In this document: in pieces, positions 13,399 through 22,364 of the stretch | Numbering within the stretch: the stretch's first letter is position 1 | Layout of the letters: every line of letters begins with the position of its first letter | IMG/VR virus record: IMGVR_UViG_3300045789_000282 | Coordinates: 1-26,732 of that record | Origin: a virus | Length of the DNA: 26,732 nucleotides | Reading direction: 5' to 3' (one strand) | The notes under the pieces: generated by a model | What the model was told of the DNA's origin: nothing | Databases searched by the model: none | What the model saw: the letters and a program-made list of their open reading frames with translations, nothing else | Position numbers and translations under genes: made by a program

Positions 13399-14103
13399 AT
13401 GCTAGTTCTTGATTTAGTTAAATTTTTAAGAGAGTCTATTTTAGACGATACCGGAGGTTCTGGTGTTGCTTGGGAAGATCTCTCAGAAGATGATGCAGCT
13501 ACTGCACAACTTAGATGGACGAATGAAGAACTAGTATCTTTTTTAAACCAAGCAGAAAGAGAAGTTGCTAGAAGAACTCAAACTTTAATTGATGACACAG
13601 GAGATTACGACATCACTACTGTCGTAGGAACTCCTGATTACGCATTAAGTTCTAAAGTACTAAGACTTATTGATGTAGAGTATGACGGTAAACCTTTAGA
13701 CCTACTGCAGCATAAAGACCTTAGAGCCATAAAAGATAGAAAAGCTATCAACAGCTACCCTAAAGGGTACACAGTAGATTCAGGTACTAGAAAAGTAACT
13801 TTATACCCTACACCAGATGCTATTTATAATATTGCAGTAGTTGCTGTAAGGTATCCTGCTATTGACTTGTCTTGGGATACTGCAGAAGACACTTCTCCAG
13901 AAGTTCCTGAAATGTACCATTTCGGTTTATTAAATTACGCTGCTCATTTAGCTTACATGAAAGACGAAGCTAGTGCTTTAGACCCTAGTAGAGCTTTAAC
14001 ATACAAGTCCTTATTTGACCAAGACTTCCCTCCCGAAACTTTAGGCAGAGAAGAAAAGAAACTACGTAACCGTGGAAGGACCGTTCAATACGGTGGATTG
14101 TAA
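13399..14103 (+). CDS. Head-to-tail adaptor protein
   Basis: This is a 234-residue protein. It has the pattern of the adaptor family of short-tailed phages: a first helix, then R-W-T-N-E-E-L-V-S-F-L-N-Q-A-E-R-E-V-A (the motif 'W-x-x-x-E-L-x-x-x-x-N-x-A-x-R-E' is typical), a beta-rich middle (D-Y-D-I-T-T-V-V-G-T-P-D-Y-A-L) and Y-H-F-G-L-L-N-Y-A-A-H-L-A-Y near the end. Such proteins, functionally like T7 gp11 or P22 gp4, bind as a twelve-fold ring under the portal. It sits just before the nozzle-like gene, three bases from its start. Confidence 0.75.
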   Translation: MLVLDLVKFLRESILDDTGGSGVAWEDLSEDDAATAQLRWTNEELVSFLNQAEREVARRTQTLIDDTGDYDITTVVGTPDYALSSKVLRLIDVEYDGKPLDLLQHKDLRAIKDRKAINSYPKGYTVDSGTRKVTLYPTPDAIYNIAVVAVRYPAIDLSWDTAEDTSPEVPEMYHFGLLNYAAHLAYMKDEASALDPSRALTYKSLFDQDFPPETLGREEKKLRNRGRTVQYGGL

Positions 14104-14105
14104 TA

Positions 14106-15389
14106 ATGCCTAGATTTCCTAAAACTGTAGAAGTAACTGCTTTTGTTGGTCTTAACAACGTACTACCCCCGGAAAGAACGCCTAACCAATTTTTAAAAAC
14201 TGCAGAAAATGTAGATATTGATAAAAGTGGTGGAGTGCATAAAAGACCTGGGTATTCTTTAAAGATAGCCGGAAACTTTCATTCTATTTGGGGAGAAGGG
14301 TACAACTTCTTTGCTGTTAAAGATGGTTACTTAGTAAGAATCAAGGATGACTATACAGTAGAAAATTTAATTGAGTATCCTTATAAAGATAGAATATCTT
14401 ACAGCTCAATAGAGGGTAGTTATGATGTCTACTTCACTTCTCCTAAAATGTGTGGAATTATCGAAGGGAACACAGTTAAGCCTTTAGGGTATGAAGCTCC
14501 TAACCCTCCTACAGTTACAGAGGTTACAAGCAATACAAGGCTTACTGCCGGGCTATACCAAGTTTCTTTAACTTACGTAGACGGTAATAATTTAGAATCT
14601 GGAGCAAAGCTGGGGCAGAAAGTAAGCATACAAGATGGTTCTTCTATTGTACTGACTGACATTAAACCTTCTACAGATTCTGAAATTCAGAGCATAAGAA
14701 TTTACTGCAGTACCCCTAATGGAGAAACTCAGTACCTGTTAGGTCAAGTACCGGTTAATACAACTACTTACACTATTACAAGTGTACACTCAGAAGGAGT
14801 TACACCTCTAAAATCATTCAATATGTTTCCAGCTCCTAAAGGAGACATAATTAGATACTTCAAAGGAAGGTTATGGATAGCTCAAGGAAATGTTCTTTGG
14901 TACTCTTCTCCTTTCTCATTAGGTTGGTTTTCACTAGCTCATGACTTTTTTCAATTTGAGCATGAGATAACAGAACTCATGCCAGTAGAAGAAGGTATCT
15001 GGATAGGTACTGAGAAAGGCTTAAACTACCTTTCTGGTAAAGAACCTGAAAAGATGAATCTTAGTTTAAAAGAACCTGTAAGCGTTGTTAGAAACACAGG
15101 AGAAAGGGTAGCTGGAATATATAACGGAGAAGAAACTCCTGTTCCTGGCTACCAGTGGCTTGTTACTACAGACAAAGGAGTTTTCGTATGTTTTAATAAC
15201 GGTGTAGCCGTAAATAAAACAGAAACAAATGTAGCTTTTCCCAAAGCGGATAAAGGGGTATCTACGTTTATAAAGAAAGATGGTATTAACAGGTACTTAA
15301 CCCTTTTACAGGAAAAAGAACCTTCTAATAATACTGCTGCTACAGACATAGTAACAGCTACAGTAATTAGAAACGGCGTTGTAGTATAA
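14106..15389 (+). CDS. Tail nozzle / DNA-stabilising protein
   Basis: This 427-residue beta-rich protein starts with F-V-G-L-N-N-V-L-P-P-E-R and A-E-N-V-D-I-D-K-S-G-G-V-H-K-R-P-G-Y. This beginning (G-x-N-N, then N-V-D-I-D, then R-P-G) is found in phage proteins that close the tail nozzle and hold the packaged DNA, as in P22 gp10-like and T7 gp12-like proteins. The centre has a fibronectin-like segment (L-T-A-G-L-Y-Q-V-S-L-T-Y-V-D, about 150-165), and repeated G-x-x-x-W/Y blades fit a beta-propeller. No membrane segment is seen. It is directly downstream of the adaptor, as expected. Confidence 0.7.
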   Translation: MPRFPKTVEVTAFVGLNNVLPPERTPNQFLKTAENVDIDKSGGVHKRPGYSLKIAGNFHSIWGEGYNFFAVKDGYLVRIKDDYTVENLIEYPYKDRISYSSIEGSYDVYFTSPKMCGIIEGNTVKPLGYEAPNPPTVTEVTSNTRLTAGLYQVSLTYVDGNNLESGAKLGQKVSIQDGSSIVLTDIKPSTDSEIQSIRIYCSTPNGETQYLLGQVPVNTTTYTITSVHSEGVTPLKSFNMFPAPKGDIIRYFKGRLWIAQGNVLWYSSPFSLGWFSLAHDFFQFEHEITELMPVEEGIWIGTEKGLNYLSGKEPEKMNLSLKEPVSVVRNTGERVAGIYNGEETPVPGYQWLVTTDKGVFVCFNNGVAVNKTETNVAFPKADKGVSTFIKKDGINRYLTLLQEKEPSNNTAATDIVTATVIRNGVVV

Positions 15390-15412
15390 TTTAACATAAC
15401 TAGGGATCCAAA

Positions 15413-15985
15413 ATGAGTAATTTAACTAAAGAAATTCTACAAGGTAAGTTTGAAAAAACTGAAAAAGACGGAGAAATATACCTTCCACAAGCTAAAGTAT
15501 TTATAGGTGGAGCATTTGAGTACTGGCTTAATGACGAAGAGCATTACGCCGATGGTAACATTGTAGTTAACGAAGGTTTAGACCATCTACTAGACGTTAC
15601 ACTTTCTAACGGCACTCAAAAGGCTAACTGGTTTGTAAGTATATTTAAAGCTAACTATACTCCTGTATCTACAGACACTGCTCAAAACATTTCTACTAAC
15701 TCTACAGAAGTAGTAGGTAGTGGGGACGTAGCTGAAACAGCAAGGCAAGCTTGGGTAGAACCTGGAGTTTCTTCACAGTCTTTAACTAATACAGCCTCTC
15801 CTGCAGTTTTTACTGCTACAGGTACTCTTACAGCCTACGGTGCTTTCTTAATTTCTACCTCTGCTTACGGTAACGGTATATCTTCAGATAAGCTTCTTGC
15901 AGCTTCTGCTTTCTCTGCCCCTCGTAGTATGATTGCTACTGACATTTTAAATGTTACCTATACGTTAAATGTAGCTGACGCTTAA
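15413..15985 (+). CDS. Tail-associated structural protein, 190 residues
   Basis: The start at ATG 15413 has AGGGATCC upstream. The protein begins with a short charged helix (LTKEILQGKFEKTEKDG), then becomes Ser/Thr/Asn-rich and beta-like, with S-T-S-A-Y-G-N-G-I-S-S-D-K and a V-T-Y-T-L-N-V end. Proteins of this make-up lie next to tail genes in several short-tailed phages but have no agreed function. It may link the nozzle to fibres. There is no catalytic motif. Confidence 0.55.
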   Translation: MSNLTKEILQGKFEKTEKDGEIYLPQAKVFIGGAFEYWLNDEEHYADGNIVVNEGLDHLLDVTLSNGTQKANWFVSIFKANYTPVSTDTAQNISTNSTEVVGSGDVAETARQAWVEPGVSSQSLTNTASPAVFTATGTLTAYGAFLISTSAYGNGISSDKLLAASAFSAPRSMIATDILNVTYTLNVADA

Positions 15986-15997
15986 AGGGAGTAGCAA

Positions 15998-18076
15998 ATG
16001 GCAGCACACCGTCATTGGCAGATATACGTAACATCTCCTAATGGTGGTGGGAATGACTTCGGCTTATCAGAACTGGAGTTTATGGAATCTGTTGGCGGTG
16101 CTGATGTAACAGGATCAGGAACTGCTAGTGGTACTGGAGGAGTACCTGCAGACGCCTTCGATAATAACACAGGAACTGAATTTCAGTCTTTCACTTTTGG
16201 AGGAGGCGCAAGAGAGCTAAGTTATGACTTTGGTTCAGGTAATGATAAAGACATACTAGAAGTAGCAATAACCGCATTAGCTACGCCTTCTAATGAACCT
16301 CTAGACTTTGAAATAAGACATTCTGATGATGGAACATCATGGACTTCCATTAAAGCGTATACAGGAGAATCTGGATGGACTTCGCTACAAAGAAGAACCT
16401 TCGGAACTTCTGCTATAACTGCTGTAAATGAGGTAATAACAGAAAGTATCGAATCTCGTATGGGACTTGGTAGTGTAGGAGACACCGTTTCAAAATACGG
16501 AGGTCATAGGTACTTTAAAATTGTAGTAACGCAATCTGAAACACCTACTTTAGTACAGTTAGCTAGTTTAGGTGTAGCGGAGACTGCTGGAGGACCCTAT
16601 AACTTTGAGATGGAAGGGTATACCGCAACAGCTTCATCAGAGAGTGCGGGGTTTGAAGCCCCTAACGCCTTTACCTCTGTTTCTTGGGCTTCTTTAGGAG
16701 GCAACGCTATGCCTCAAGAGTGGGTTCTAGACTTCGGAGTGGGAGATGAAAGAGATATTAAGGAGATCACTCTTAATGAAGCAGGGACATCTAATAGTCC
16801 TGAAGCGTTTTCCTTACATTACTCAGATGATAACGTCACTTGGTCACAGACAGGAGAGTTTACTACTGAATGGTTAGGTGGATACTTATCTCAAGAGGTA
16901 TTTACTCTTGGTGTTATAAACGTGTTCTTAGTTGAAGGGTTAACTCTAGATGATTTAGAGTACATAGGGACAATATACCCAGAGCTTGCAGCATCTTCCT
17001 TATCTACTGCCGATACTTTAGGTTCTAGTTCTGAAGCTGTTTCTAGTGTCATAGAAGACTTACAAGCTACCTCCACAATACTGCATGGTCTTATAAACGC
17101 CATTATTGAAAACGTAGATGTTAATTCTTCCTTAATCACTTCTGCTGCATTAAATAACTTAATAGAAGAGTCTACACGTGTATCTTCACTTATAAAACTG
17201 GGGTTCTTTTTAAGTATTATAGATAGCGTAAATACCTCTAGTTCTACAGAACTTACTAAAAAATTAAGTGGAAATGTAGAAGAGTTCACTTCTGCTGTAC
17301 TGGAAATTGTTACTCAAGTAGTAGGCAATGATAAAGTGGAAGAAGTTATAGAAGCCTCTGACTTCCAAGAGCTTCCTCTACTAGCACTAATAAATGAAAT
17401 CATAACTGGAAATGACTCCTTACTCCCTTCTTTAATAGCTAAAGAAGTTCTTAACGATGCTTCCGGGTTTTCAGATTCAGTCATAGAAAACTTACTACTT
17501 AACCTAACTCTTAAAGATACTATTGATTTCTCTTCAGGGGCATCTCTATCCTCTATCCTATTCTCTAAGATAGAAGATGTAATAACATTTACACTCAAAG
17601 ACTTTGATGATACTTCAGGGTATTACGGCTGGACTTATAGCCCAGAGAGTAGTGCAGTAACTAACTACTCCTTAGATTTCTCTGAGGTTACAGAGTATGG
17701 CGGAGAGTACTACTTAGGAGGTCCTTCTGGCCTCTTTATGCTTGGAGGTAACTTAGATCAAAATGACTTTATTCAATCGAGGATTACAACTGCAGGACTT
17801 TCCTTTGGAGCTAAAACAGAGAAGCAAATACCAGAGGTGTTTCTAGGAGTAGATGGAGATAACATAGTAATATCAGTTTCTGTAGATAAACAAGAAACTG
17901 TTTACTATAACTTAGTGTCCTCTGGAACGGATCCTTTACGTACAAAGAGACTAAAAATAGGTAAAGGGCTTATAGGGAACACTTGGCAGTTTTCCTTAAT
18001 AGACAAGGACTCTGAAGAGTTTAACTTAAATTCACTAGAGTTTTACCCGGTTACACTAAAAAGAAAACACAGGTAG
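15998..18076 (+). CDS. Tail fibre-type protein with two discoidin-like domains and 19-residue repeats
   Basis: This 692-residue protein begins with R-H-W-Q-I-Y-V-T-S, followed by A-F-D-N-N-T-G-T and, near residue 170, R-Y-F-K-I-V-V; this is the layout of an F5/8-type C (discoidin) carbohydrate-binding domain (about 1-195). A second copy covers about 200-310 (A-T-A-S-S-E-S, W-V-L-D-F-G-V, F-S-L-H-Y-S-D-D-N). Residues about 350-527 are built from tandem 19-residue units, pattern I-I-E-x-x-x-x-x-S-S-L. A C-terminal beta domain (about 530-692) has aromatic and Gly-rich strands. The ribosome binding site is good (AGGGAG). Receptor or capsule binding at the tail tip is the likely role. Confidence 0.7.
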   Translation: MAAHRHWQIYVTSPNGGGNDFGLSELEFMESVGGADVTGSGTASGTGGVPADAFDNNTGTEFQSFTFGGGARELSYDFGSGNDKDILEVAITALATPSNEPLDFEIRHSDDGTSWTSIKAYTGESGWTSLQRRTFGTSAITAVNEVITESIESRMGLGSVGDTVSKYGGHRYFKIVVTQSETPTLVQLASLGVAETAGGPYNFEMEGYTATASSESAGFEAPNAFTSVSWASLGGNAMPQEWVLDFGVGDERDIKEITLNEAGTSNSPEAFSLHYSDDNVTWSQTGEFTTEWLGGYLSQEVFTLGVINVFLVEGLTLDDLEYIGTIYPELAASSLSTADTLGSSSEAVSSVIEDLQATSTILHGLINAIIENVDVNSSLITSAALNNLIEESTRVSSLIKLGFFLSIIDSVNTSSSTELTKKLSGNVEEFTSAVLEIVTQVVGNDKVEEVIEASDFQELPLLALINEIITGNDSLLPSLIAKEVLNDASGFSDSVIENLLLNLTLKDTIDFSSGASLSSILFSKIEDVITFTLKDFDDTSGYYGWTYSPESSAVTNYSLDFSEVTEYGGEYYLGGPSGLFMLGGNLDQNDFIQSRITTAGLSFGAKTEKQIPEVFLGVDGDNIVISVSVDKQETVYYNLVSSGTDPLRTKRLKIGKGLIGNTWQFSLIDKDSEEFNLNSLEFYPVTLKRKHR

Positions 18077-18083
18077 TACACGA

Positions 18084-20357
18084 GTGAAAAGCTACACCCT
18101 ACCTATTAATCTTAAGCTGAATGGGAAAAGCACTTCTCAGGACATTGGGTATGCAGGAGTTGCTAGAAGTTTTTTAGGTAAGATGCTAGAAGTTAATGCA
18201 GCAGATCCTGTAGGTCAAAAATGGAACCTTACTTTACAAGATGGTACTACTATTTCTGCCTATGTTCCAGCAACAGGTATGTTACCTATAGTCAATATCC
18301 AAACACCTCTAATACTTGAAGACGAAGAAGTTGAATCTAATTTCTGTTATGTAGGTTTAGTAAGTACACCAGTAGCAAAAGAGTACACCCTTGGATGGGG
18401 ACTGCCTTTAGATGAGCCTAGTACTGTACTTCCATTAGGTACACCACTTTTAGCAGGTTCAGAGTTTTTAAGTAGGAGAGAGACTTTATTTTCTGCAAAC
18501 CCTGCCTTTAAAAAACAAACTAATACAATCCCCATTATGTACAGGCAGGATTTTGAGGAAGTGCCTTCTGCAGACTATTTTAACTCCTATATATCTGAAG
18601 AAAACAAAGTGTACACTTGGGGTGTATATAAACAATATGATTTCCTAGGGGCTAACAGGTATCACGGAAAAGGTAGTAACGGTACTTTTTACCGTTGTGG
18701 TAAGCCGTGGTTAGTTTGTCCTTCCACAGATATACGGGGTATGGCTATATTTGAGGGTTACGTATACGTGGTTACTGTTATAAACGCTTCTTGTTTCGTA
18801 TCTAGGCGTGTTTTTCAAGATACTTATACACCAGAGGAAATGCAAGAACTCTACCATCCAGAAAGTAGTCCTAATGGTTGGCACTTACATATAGCGGAGT
18901 ACGTTTTACCTCCTCTTTATTTCCAAGATGGTAACATTGACCCTCAAGAGATGTTTTTTGTAGGACAGTTCTTAGGAAGTAAAACCACAGGGGAGATGGT
19001 AGGAGGTGTAGGTAGAGTAGCTTTCGGAGTAAGGTATCCCTACGAGTATGTCAAAATAGACCTTTCTGATACTCCTACTTTTTCTTTTGTAGGAGAAACT
19101 ACAGTCCCCCTCTTCCTTGAACCAGAATTAACGTTAACTACCCCATCTACAGGGACATCTAACGGCTATACCAGAAGAATTTTTGACAATGGGGCTACGC
19201 AGGAAACTTTAGTTGTGGACGGGGTTACCACTAGTTTTAACACTGGGGATATATTGGGTACTCAGTATATCGTAAGCTATGAAGAAGAGTTTACGTATAC
19301 TAGTACTGTGGATTACCAATACCAGCGAGATGAGTATACAGAATCCACTAATACTCTTTTTGTAGACTATAAAGAAGATACGCTAGTAGTTGTACCTATA
19401 GTCACAACTCAAGAGGGGCTTGTTTTTGGTGGGGGTTCAACGGCAAATACACATGTACGTTCCGACATCACGTATACCTTTGATGGTGTGAATAACTACA
19501 GGGTACTTTCTATAACTACCACTACCTCAAACTCCTCTATGAACGAGTTCTACGAAGGAGGGGGGTTTAAAAGTGAGTTCACTATTCCTGGAGGGGATGT
19601 TGAGGTGTTGTGGGGAAGAGATACGTATAGGCTACCTTATGACATTTCAGAAAATACTGTACAAGTTAATACTATCACCTACACAAATCCGACAGATACG
19701 GGAACTTCAGTTGTAGTAAATACAGGAGGTGTAACAGGGAACTTTGACCTTAGAGGTGGAGATGTAGAAACAAGGAGTAAGGTGGAGTTTTTGGACTTAA
19801 GAACAGGCACTTCTGTTATAAGTAAAAGAGTAGATAACAGGATACCTCTCTCTTGTGATGTTGGATCTATAGTTCCCGGATCAGATCCTCAAAAAATCAA
19901 CTATACTGAAGTACGGGAACAAAACTATGAGTTCTCCCTTAAATACAATAAAGGTAAGGATGGCGGTCAGGTGTACTCTTTGCTCAGTGACACACTTACT
20001 TCTTCAAGGGAAAGAGAAGCGTTTACACGGGGAATTACAGGTCCTTACACCCCGTTTACTTCAGGTGGTGGTCCTGTAAGGTTTGTAACAGCAATCAGTA
20101 GGCTTCCGTACTGGGGGAGCTACTTAAAACCTGGGGAGTGTCAGATAGACCATTCAGGAGATGTTTTAATCACCACGAGAACTCCAGAACTTATATATGG
20201 AGAAACTTTAAATGACTTTTTTCCTATTAAAGAAGTTTTCGTAATTGTTAATGATACTGAGCCTTTTATAAACTTATACTCTAAATACATGGATATTGAG
20301 GGTACTGTAGGAGCCTACGGTACTGACTTTACCTGCACAAATAAAAAACTAATATAA
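18084..20357 (+). CDS. Large beta-rich tail protein, 757 residues
   Basis: It starts at GTG 18084, eight bases after the previous stop, with only a weak AGG upstream. It begins M-K-S-Y-T-L-P-I-N-L-K-L-N-G and is rich in T, Y, G and V throughout, with little predicted helix, as in fibre or baseplate-like tail proteins. Aromatic-rich segments lie at about 190-300 (Y-T-W-G-V-Y-K-Q-Y-D-F). Six cysteines are spread out with no zinc pattern. There is no glycosidase motif I can name. It lies after the discoidin protein and before the coiled-coil protein, so a second tail-fibre component or base is the best guess. Confidence 0.6.
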   Translation: MKSYTLPINLKLNGKSTSQDIGYAGVARSFLGKMLEVNAADPVGQKWNLTLQDGTTISAYVPATGMLPIVNIQTPLILEDEEVESNFCYVGLVSTPVAKEYTLGWGLPLDEPSTVLPLGTPLLAGSEFLSRRETLFSANPAFKKQTNTIPIMYRQDFEEVPSADYFNSYISEENKVYTWGVYKQYDFLGANRYHGKGSNGTFYRCGKPWLVCPSTDIRGMAIFEGYVYVVTVINASCFVSRRVFQDTYTPEEMQELYHPESSPNGWHLHIAEYVLPPLYFQDGNIDPQEMFFVGQFLGSKTTGEMVGGVGRVAFGVRYPYEYVKIDLSDTPTFSFVGETTVPLFLEPELTLTTPSTGTSNGYTRRIFDNGATQETLVVDGVTTSFNTGDILGTQYIVSYEEEFTYTSTVDYQYQRDEYTESTNTLFVDYKEDTLVVVPIVTTQEGLVFGGGSTANTHVRSDITYTFDGVNNYRVLSITTTTSNSSMNEFYEGGGFKSEFTIPGGDVEVLWGRDTYRLPYDISENTVQVNTITYTNPTDTGTSVVVNTGGVTGNFDLRGGDVETRSKVEFLDLRTGTSVISKRVDNRIPLSCDVGSIVPGSDPQKINYTEVREQNYEFSLKYNKGKDGGQVYSLLSDTLTSSREREAFTRGITGPYTPFTSGGGPVRFVTAISRLPYWGSYLKPGECQIDHSGDVLITTRTPELIYGETLNDFFPIKEVFVIVNDTEPFINLYSKYMDIEGTVGAYGTDFTCTNKKLI

Positions 20358-20387
20358 AGCATTAAATAATGTGGACAGAAAACTTAG

Positions 20388-20415
20388 TTGTAAGACTCTC
20401 TTCTCCTGCTATACT
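20388..20415 (+). promoter_or_regulatory. Possible sigma70-type promoter
   Basis: TTGTAA (20388-20393) and TATACT (20410-20415) are separated by 16 bases, in the only gap of this arm (94 bp) before the coiled-coil gene. It could give separate expression of the last three genes. Host-type promoter use is inference. Confidence 0.4.
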
Positions 20416-20451
20416 GTTCTCTATTAACTTACGCATCTTAAAAAGGTACTT

Positions 20452-22362
20452 ATGGCAATAACTACAGAAACTCCTGCTGCTGATGGAGGAAAATTTGCAT
20501 ATCAGATAGTAGGTCCAGAAATAGACTCTATGACATCTTACGCTACTCAAGCGTACGATAAGTCTGTAACTTTTATTGATGAACTGTTGCTATATATAGC
20601 AGATAACCAAACAAGCAACTCCAGCGTAACTTTAGATGATATAGACGTAGATATTCCTAGTACGAATATACCTACTATCCCAACAGCTCCAGCAGTAAAT
20701 ATAAACTTACCCAACTTACCTGCAGACTTTACCCCTAACACTATTGCAGGTATTAACTTAAGTGCTATAGGAAATATCCCAACTTTTACTACTCCTGAAC
20801 CTGCAATAAACTTACCTACTGCTCCTGCAGCATTTAGCGGTACTATTGCAGGAAGTGCTCCTACTGTTAAAGATGACTTTAGTTTTCCTGATGCACCGGT
20901 TTCTGTACTCCCTACAGTACCTTCTTTTGAATCTCTAAACATACCTGTAGCACCTACAGTAAATGTACCTAGTTTTTCTCAGGTACTACCTTCTGCAACC
21001 GGTGTTGTAGTTCCTGCTAATTCATTTTACTGGGGAGAAGAAAGTCCTTTCTCTGACACCTGCTTAACTGCTGTTAAAGATAAGCTGTGTGATTGGTTAC
21101 AGAATGGAGGAACGGGCTTAGTACCTCACGTAGAACAAGCTATATTCGATAGAGGACGTAATAGAGAAGACATTAACGCTGTACGAAGTGAAGCTCAGAT
21201 ATTAACAGAACAAGCTTCTAGGGGCTTCTCAAGACCTCAAGGAAGCACATTCGCTGCTGTAGACTTACTAGCTCAAGAAACACAAAATAAAGTAGCTGAT
21301 TTATCTAGAGAGATAATGATAAAGCAAGCAGATTTAGAGCAACAAAACATGCAGTTTGCTATACAACAAACTATAGCTTTAGAAAGTGCTTTAATATCAG
21401 AGAACCAGCAAATACAAGCTAGATCCTTTGAAGCTGCTAAGTACACTCAAGAAGTTGCTATACAGCTCTATAACGCACAGATAGCTAAAGTTAATCTAGA
21501 ACTTGAAGCTTTTAAATCTTATGCTGCTGCTTATGAAGCACAAGTTAGGTCTGAACTTGCAAAGGTTGAAATATTTAAAGCAGAGATAGAAGCACAGTCA
21601 CTTATCTCTGAAATAAACCAAAATACAGTTAATTTATACTTAGCCCAAATAGAAGGAGTTAAAACTTCTGTAGATATATATAAAACAGAAGTAGATGCTA
21701 TTTCTTCACAGATAGGTGCTGAAACTTTAAAGATTGAAAACTATAAAGGTTTAGTACAAGCGTACTCTGCTGAAGTAGAAGCTAGTAAGATTGAAGTTGA
21801 AGCTTATGCTGAAAGAATTAAAGGAGAACTAGGTAAAGTAGACATTTTTGATAGCCAGGTAAAAGCCTTCGTAGGTAGAATAGAAGCTTACGGTAAATCT
21901 GTAGATGCTCAATCTAGTGTAGTAGACTCTGAAATAGACGTAGAGAAGTTACGTTTACAGTCCTACTTAGGTAAGCTAGACTCTGTTATCAAACAAGTAG
22001 ATGCAGAGTCTAAAATTTATGGAGCACAAGTAGATGTTTATAGAGGACAAGCTGCAATGTTTAATGCTGAAGTAGGTGCTAATATCTCTGTTAATGAGCT
22101 ACAGTTAAAAGAGGCTGACTCTAAAGTTAGACTAGCTGTTGCTCAAGCAGATGTTGCTGTTAAGAATGCAGAGATTAACTTAAGAAATGCTGACAGCGTA
22201 GACAAGTTAAGGCTAGAAGCTATTAAGTCCGGTGCTGATATATCGAAAGGACTTGCTCAAGCTGCACTATCTGCTGTAAACGTAGGTGCTTCTGTATCTT
22301 CTTCTGGAACAGATAGTATTAGCTTTAGTCGTGCTGAAAATCATAACTATCAAGAGAAATAA
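20452..22362 (+). CDS. Long coiled-coil virion protein with Pro-rich N-terminus
   Basis: This is a 636-residue protein preceded by AAAGG. Residues about 65-185 are Pro/Ala/Asn-rich with repeated units of the I-P-T-x-P type. Residues 190-245 form a small domain (FYWGEESPFSD, then W-L-Q-N-G-G-T-G-L). Residues about 245-610 are an uninterrupted helical region rich in A, E, Q, I and V, with recurring V-E-A-Y/F and A-Q-V motifs. There are only two cysteines. It looks like a long rod: a needle or internal core protein. I do not know the exact family. Confidence 0.65.
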   Translation: MAITTETPAADGGKFAYQIVGPEIDSMTSYATQAYDKSVTFIDELLLYIADNQTSNSSVTLDDIDVDIPSTNIPTIPTAPAVNINLPNLPADFTPNTIAGINLSAIGNIPTFTTPEPAINLPTAPAAFSGTIAGSAPTVKDDFSFPDAPVSVLPTVPSFESLNIPVAPTVNVPSFSQVLPSATGVVVPANSFYWGEESPFSDTCLTAVKDKLCDWLQNGGTGLVPHVEQAIFDRGRNREDINAVRSEAQILTEQASRGFSRPQGSTFAAVDLLAQETQNKVADLSREIMIKQADLEQQNMQFAIQQTIALESALISENQQIQARSFEAAKYTQEVAIQLYNAQIAKVNLELEAFKSYAAAYEAQVRSELAKVEIFKAEIEAQSLISEINQNTVNLYLAQIEGVKTSVDIYKTEVDAISSQIGAETLKIENYKGLVQAYSAEVEASKIEVEAYAERIKGELGKVDIFDSQVKAFVGRIEAYGKSVDAQSSVVDSEIDVEKLRLQSYLGKLDSVIKQVDAESKIYGAQVDVYRGQAAMFNAEVGANISVNELQLKEADSKVRLAVAQADVAVKNAEINLRNADSVDKLRLEAIKSGADISKGLAQAALSAVNVGASVSSSGTDSISFSRAENHNYQEK

Positions 22363-22364
22363 CC

